Source: Dicaeum eximium
Lineage: Eukaryota; Chordata; Aves; Passeriformes; Dicaeidae
Direction: 5' to 3'
Assembly (NCBI GenBank): GCA_013396995.1
Contig: VWZP01006699.1
Span: 496,859 to 560,858, forward strand
Length of the DNA stretch: 64,000 nucleotides
Shown: piece by piece, positions 1 to 64,000 of the stretch
Layout of the letters: every line of letters begins with the position of its first letter
Position numbering within the stretch: the stretch's first letter is position 1
Program-made: the position numbers and the translations under genes
The notes under the pieces: model-generated
Database searches by the model: none
Seen by the model: the letters and a program-made list of their open reading frames with translations, nothing else
Told to the model about the DNA's origin: nothing

Positions 1-168
1 AACTTAATTGGTCTAGCTGACAAATTGGCACTTTATAGTTGGAAGTTACAAATTGTAGAATGCCCAGTGCAGGATCTTCTGGCATGTCTTAATATATCAG
101 TAGTATCTCTTTGATCTCCTCAGATGTCAGATGTGTTACTCGTCCCTCTCTCTTCCATCTTTTTCTAG
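1..168 (+). other. 3' end of an intron upstream of e1
   Basis: Non-coding. It ends in a good pyrimidine-rich acceptor (tcttccatctttttctag). The preceding exon is outside the window. Confidence 0.8.
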
Positions 169-60139
<59,971 letters not shown>

Positions 60140-63100
60140 GTATGAACGGCTGAGTCAGGTGTTCACTCTACTAACACTGTGTGGTTTTCCTTTTGCCTGG
60201 CTATTAACGTGGGAGAAAACCCCTTGTAAGCTGTTCCTTCACCCCTCCACTTTCTTTTGTCCCAGACAATTTGCTTTCTGCTATCAGCTGGGGTCTTCCC
60301 ACAGCTCTGACATGCCAAGAAACAGACACTTCATGCCCTTAGATAAAAAAGAAAAGTTTTGGCTGAATCTATTGCTATGAGAATAAGATTTTTAATCACC
60401 AGGAAGGATGTGGGAATTTTGAAGGATAAGTTCCCTGTTCCACAGTGTTCATCCTCCAGCAGAGTGCTGCATACCAGGTTGAATTAGGAAGAGGTTCTGG
60501 ATCTGTGTGTCTTGGACCAAGCTTTCAGGGTTTTTGTTTATGATGAATTCATGTGGAATGTGAGAATTTGTGCACAGTACAGTACACAGATGGAGAGGGA
60601 CAGACACAGGTAGTGCCTCAAGCAGTTTGTAGGTTAAAATAATTAAGTGAAATTAGAACATGTAGAAACAGGATAAAAATTAAAGATTATGACAAGTTGC
60701 TGATGTAGATGCTCTTAACCCTGGTAGTTTTAGGCAGAGGCTGAGTTAGGATGCTGTATTGTAGGCATCCTTTCAGCTGCAGTGTAAATTGGAGGGATGG
60801 AAGTGGTCTTTCTTTTTTTTCTTGCATTGTGCATCCAGGTCTGCCTACCTGGGGGTTGCTATGTCCTGTAGAAATACAAACCAAAGTGAAGCAGGCACAC
60901 AGATACCTGCAGTGCATCACAGCTGTGTGCCATGCTGGGGCCTGCAGCTCTGCCTGGGACAGATAAATCAGGAATAACCTGTAGGTAGATGTATGTGCTG
61001 CTGTTGTTTGCTCAGGATTTCTGTGGCTCCAGGTCGTGCCCATTGCTGTCATGGGAACATTGCTCTTGGTTTCTGGGAAACCTTCTCTGCCAGGCTGCTT
61101 CGAGTGCCTCTGGGCTGCTGTGCTGGAGCCCTGTCACTGGGAAGGTTTTGGAAACATACCTGCATCCAGCACAAGGCAGAATTTAAAAATGCAGGAGAAA
61201 AATAAACCTCCTCCATATGGCTCCAAAACCAATTTGCACAGCTGAGCTTTGACTGGTTATGTGCATGGTCATGTGTCACTGCTGTGAGGTCCCAGTTGTC
61301 ACAGCCGTTAATACACAAGAGGAATGCTCTGTTGAAATGCAAAATAAAAAAAAAAATTAAGAAAAAAGAAAGCTTAAGTTGAATTGAAAGCTGTTTCTCT
61401 CCTGGAGGGTCATTATAGGGTCACTGCTGAAGCTGTATTTTAGTTTTGGTTTTAACAGGATTATTTTAATCAAACTGTATTATAAAATTGTCTGTGTTTA
61501 ATATGCAGCGATGTATCACCGGACTGTGACCCTCCCTCTACCTTCCCTTTGTCATGTGAGTAATCTCCCTGGGATCAGTAAGGAATGGCCCCTGGTGCTC
61601 CAGACAATAACTCTCAATTTTTTCTATTGGAGCATCCTTCATCCTAATGTTGCAGCCTCCTAGCATAAATCTGAGGGAAAAAAAAGTGAAGTGAGCAGCC
61701 TGGAGTGTGGAGATCCTGCCTTGTTAGCTCCTTAGAGCGCTAGATGTTTTTGTTGATGTGAGGAAAAGTGTTTGTCTGCTTTGTGGCTTGAGGGTAGAGA
61801 TGCTGGAAGCTGTCTGGAAAGCCAGGCTGTGAGTTTGGTTTCATGTCTGTCCATCCTCCCTTTGTATTTGGAGATTTCAGTGTAAGAAGGGTGCCATGGT
61901 CCCAGGTAGGGTCAGATATTGGAACCAGGACGGCATGGAAATAGAATCCATAGGGGAGTTGAAAAATGACTGTTAAAAGAGGCTTTTGGAGTCTGTCATA
62001 TCATTTAATGGAAGAGTTAAAGGCTGAGTTTTATAGTGTGATGAACAGAGCACTACTTAAAACAAACCCCAAAACAAGAACAAGCAGCACAATGGACAGA
62101 GGAACAGAGGCAAAGCAGTTCCTGTGGGTGCTGTACCTATCCAGTCAGACCCTGTCCCTCATCCCAGTGCTGGAGAAGGTGCCCAGGGAGCAGCTGGAGC
62201 AGGAGCAGAGCCTCTGTAACACTGGCAGTGATTGCACCTACATAACCCACAGCTCCACTCTCTAGCTGGAATGGGATGCACCAAAATAATCCTGGCCTCT
62301 CACCCTGTTTCACAGTGATTCACTTTGCTCAGCAGCAGCTTCTCTGCTGCTGCTTTTGCCCCCACTTCTTTCATCTTTCTCCATTTGGTCCAGCAGTGGG
62401 GATGAATTTTCCTGCTAGGATTTGAATTGTTGCTTGAAATGAGGGGTTTTTGTCTCTCTAAGTAAAGCAAGCTCAGGTTTCCTTTGGTTTTCTGTGTTTT
62501 TAACCTGCTGCATTCTGCTGCTTTATAACTACTGCTAATAACTGCCATTTATTTTCCTTTGAATCCCCTTCCTGCATCATGTGCACACCACTTCCAGGAG
62601 GTTTGGTCCAAAATGCCAGCATCCCTGGCATGTGCTTATTTTATTTCTAGAACAAAGAATGATGAAAGATGTGCTTTGTGGAGAGACTTTCTACGAGGAA
62701 TTACATGGACGTTGCAAACTGAGGTCACGAAAAATAATCATCTTTAGAGCACGCTTAAAACAAATGAGTCTTTTTTTGTGCACCCACCCATTCCCTCCTT
62801 CCCCTGATGCCTGTGTGTTGTCTGCTCAGTCACTGTGAAGGAGGTTAATCACCTTATCATTAAACATAATTGTTCTCTGTGCAAAACAAACCTCTGTAGG
62901 TTTATAGCAGCCCTGCAGCCCCAGTGTACTAACCCCAGTGCACACGTGGTGCTGCACTTGGCTTTCCTTTCTTTCTCAAAACACAGCAGTGACCCCTCCC
63001 TCAGCCCCTCAGTCCCTTTGTGTATCCTCAGGGGAGCGAGCCTCCGTGGGTTAGCTACAGCCTGGATGCTCCAACTCTGCTCCTCAGTTTCTTGCATGGG

Positions 63101-64000
63101 GAAAAATTGCAGGAGCTCAGTATTTTGTACTAGAATGTAGGTTAGTTATTGATGTTTAAAAAGAAAAAAATAAGGGGGGAAGCTAAGCAAGAGACAGCAG
63201 TATGATCCCACAAATAATTTAAGAGACACTTTCAAGCCTCATGTTGCAGCAGTGGAAGAAGGGAGAAGTTAAAAGGGCTTTTTAATTGGTAAGGTCTCTG
63301 ATTCTCATTTGCTGGTGTTTGTGAGAGATCTGGGAACAGATGAGAGATTTTAATTCTTATTTGCTGCACATTAAAAATCAGCCATTTCTGGCACCCTGGG
63401 AGAATGAAAAGCCAGGGGTTGACTGTAAGATTAAAGGGGCCTGTCAGAGCAATGATTCCAAGCACCACTGTAAGAATGGATTTGGCAGCAGGTTGCTAGA
63501 ATTTATCTGATGAAGTCTGACCTGTATAAAATCTGTTCCTTACAAAGCCTCAATTTAATTACCCATTTTAAAATACAGATAGAGACATGGGTAGTCCCAA
63601 GGTTCTCTGAGAAGATCCTTGTGGGGTGGAATCTTTGTTCTGGTCTGAAATCTTCATAACACCCTCGTTTAAAGAAGCACTGCAATTGCAACTATTGTTT
63701 TATATATGGCTATTTCATCCCAGTGTGAGGATGGGAAAACAATTAAATGTAAATTGGAAGAAACAAACAGTTATTGCAGAGGGAGGGCTGTAAAGGAAGT
63801 AATTCTTAGAGTTACATGCAGTTCTTTCACATTGTGCATCTATGAAGGTTCCCTGAACCTAATTCCAATTAATGGTATTGACTTAATAGTTCATATCATG
63901 CTGTATAAGCAGGACGAGGTCTCATATTTAGCCAGAGCTGAAGTGACACACATGGGCAAGTCCCTCTGGGCTAGGAAGCCAGCTCATACACAGAGAGAGG
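60140..64000 (+). other. Intron 27 (continues past window)
   Basis: About 3.9 kb of intron. The next expected human segment (NPRPQESRTVFSGSVSIP) was not found, so the tail exons lie downstream. It holds a possible 47-nt exon at 61509-61555 (listed separately). Small GC-richer patches occur near 61020-61150 and 62090-62230, with nothing identifiable. Confidence 0.7.
61509..61555 (+). other. Possible cryptic or poison exon, 47 nt
   Basis: Bounded by a good acceptor (ctgtgtttaatatgcag) and a consensus donor (cat|gtgagt). Joined in phase 0 to e26 or e27 it gives RCITGL then a stop, so inclusion would truncate the C terminus. No homology. May be chance. Confidence 0.2.

Overview
The window is vertebrate nuclear DNA, most likely from a bird. 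It holds the middle and 3' part of one plus-strand gene, CDC42BPA, which encodes the kinase MRCK alpha (myotonic dystrophy kinase-related CDC42-binding kinase). The translated exons follow human MRCK alpha as I remember it almost residue for residue. They follow MRCK beta less closely. Bird origin is suggested by compact introns (about 0.25 to 7 kb), a CR1-type LINE 3' tail, an LTR fragment of a type common in songbirds and their relatives, and an AT-rich base composition. The exact species cannot be read from the sequence.

I placed 27 exons by matching protein, splice signals and phase. Their lengths sum to 3,770 nt, which is 1,256 codons plus the two bases that finish the first, split codon, so the reading frame is consistent from end to end. 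Layout: exons e1-e10 (169-26792) encode the long coiled coil, with the KELK region in e3 and the DMPK-type coil in e7-e8. Exons e11-e15 (29356-38510) encode a serine-rich linker. It is built from a run of in-frame phase 0-0 cassettes (48, 39, 120 and 81 nt), including a 13-codon microexon. Exons e16-e17 (40580-41563) encode the C1 zinc finger, e17-e20 (to 44696) the PH domain, e20-e25 (to about 52390) the CNH domain, and e25-e26 (to 53870) the CDC42-binding CRIB motif.

About 6 kb past the CRIB exon lies e27 (59954-60139), a 62-codon phase 0-0 exon that encodes a second CRIB-like motif. It is the most interesting object in the window. The kinase domain, start codon and promoter lie upstream. 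The usual C-terminal tail exons and 3' UTR lie downstream. Neither end is in the window.

The rest is intron. It contains a few old mobile-element scraps, simple repeats (including a TATGGA hexamer array and an interrupted CTG run), a strong CTCF-like site, a GC-rich CpG cluster, a 64-bp tandem duplication, and a possible intronic polyadenylation exon. I found no second gene, no tRNA or rRNA gene and no CRISPR array. Exon numbers e1-e27 are local to this window.
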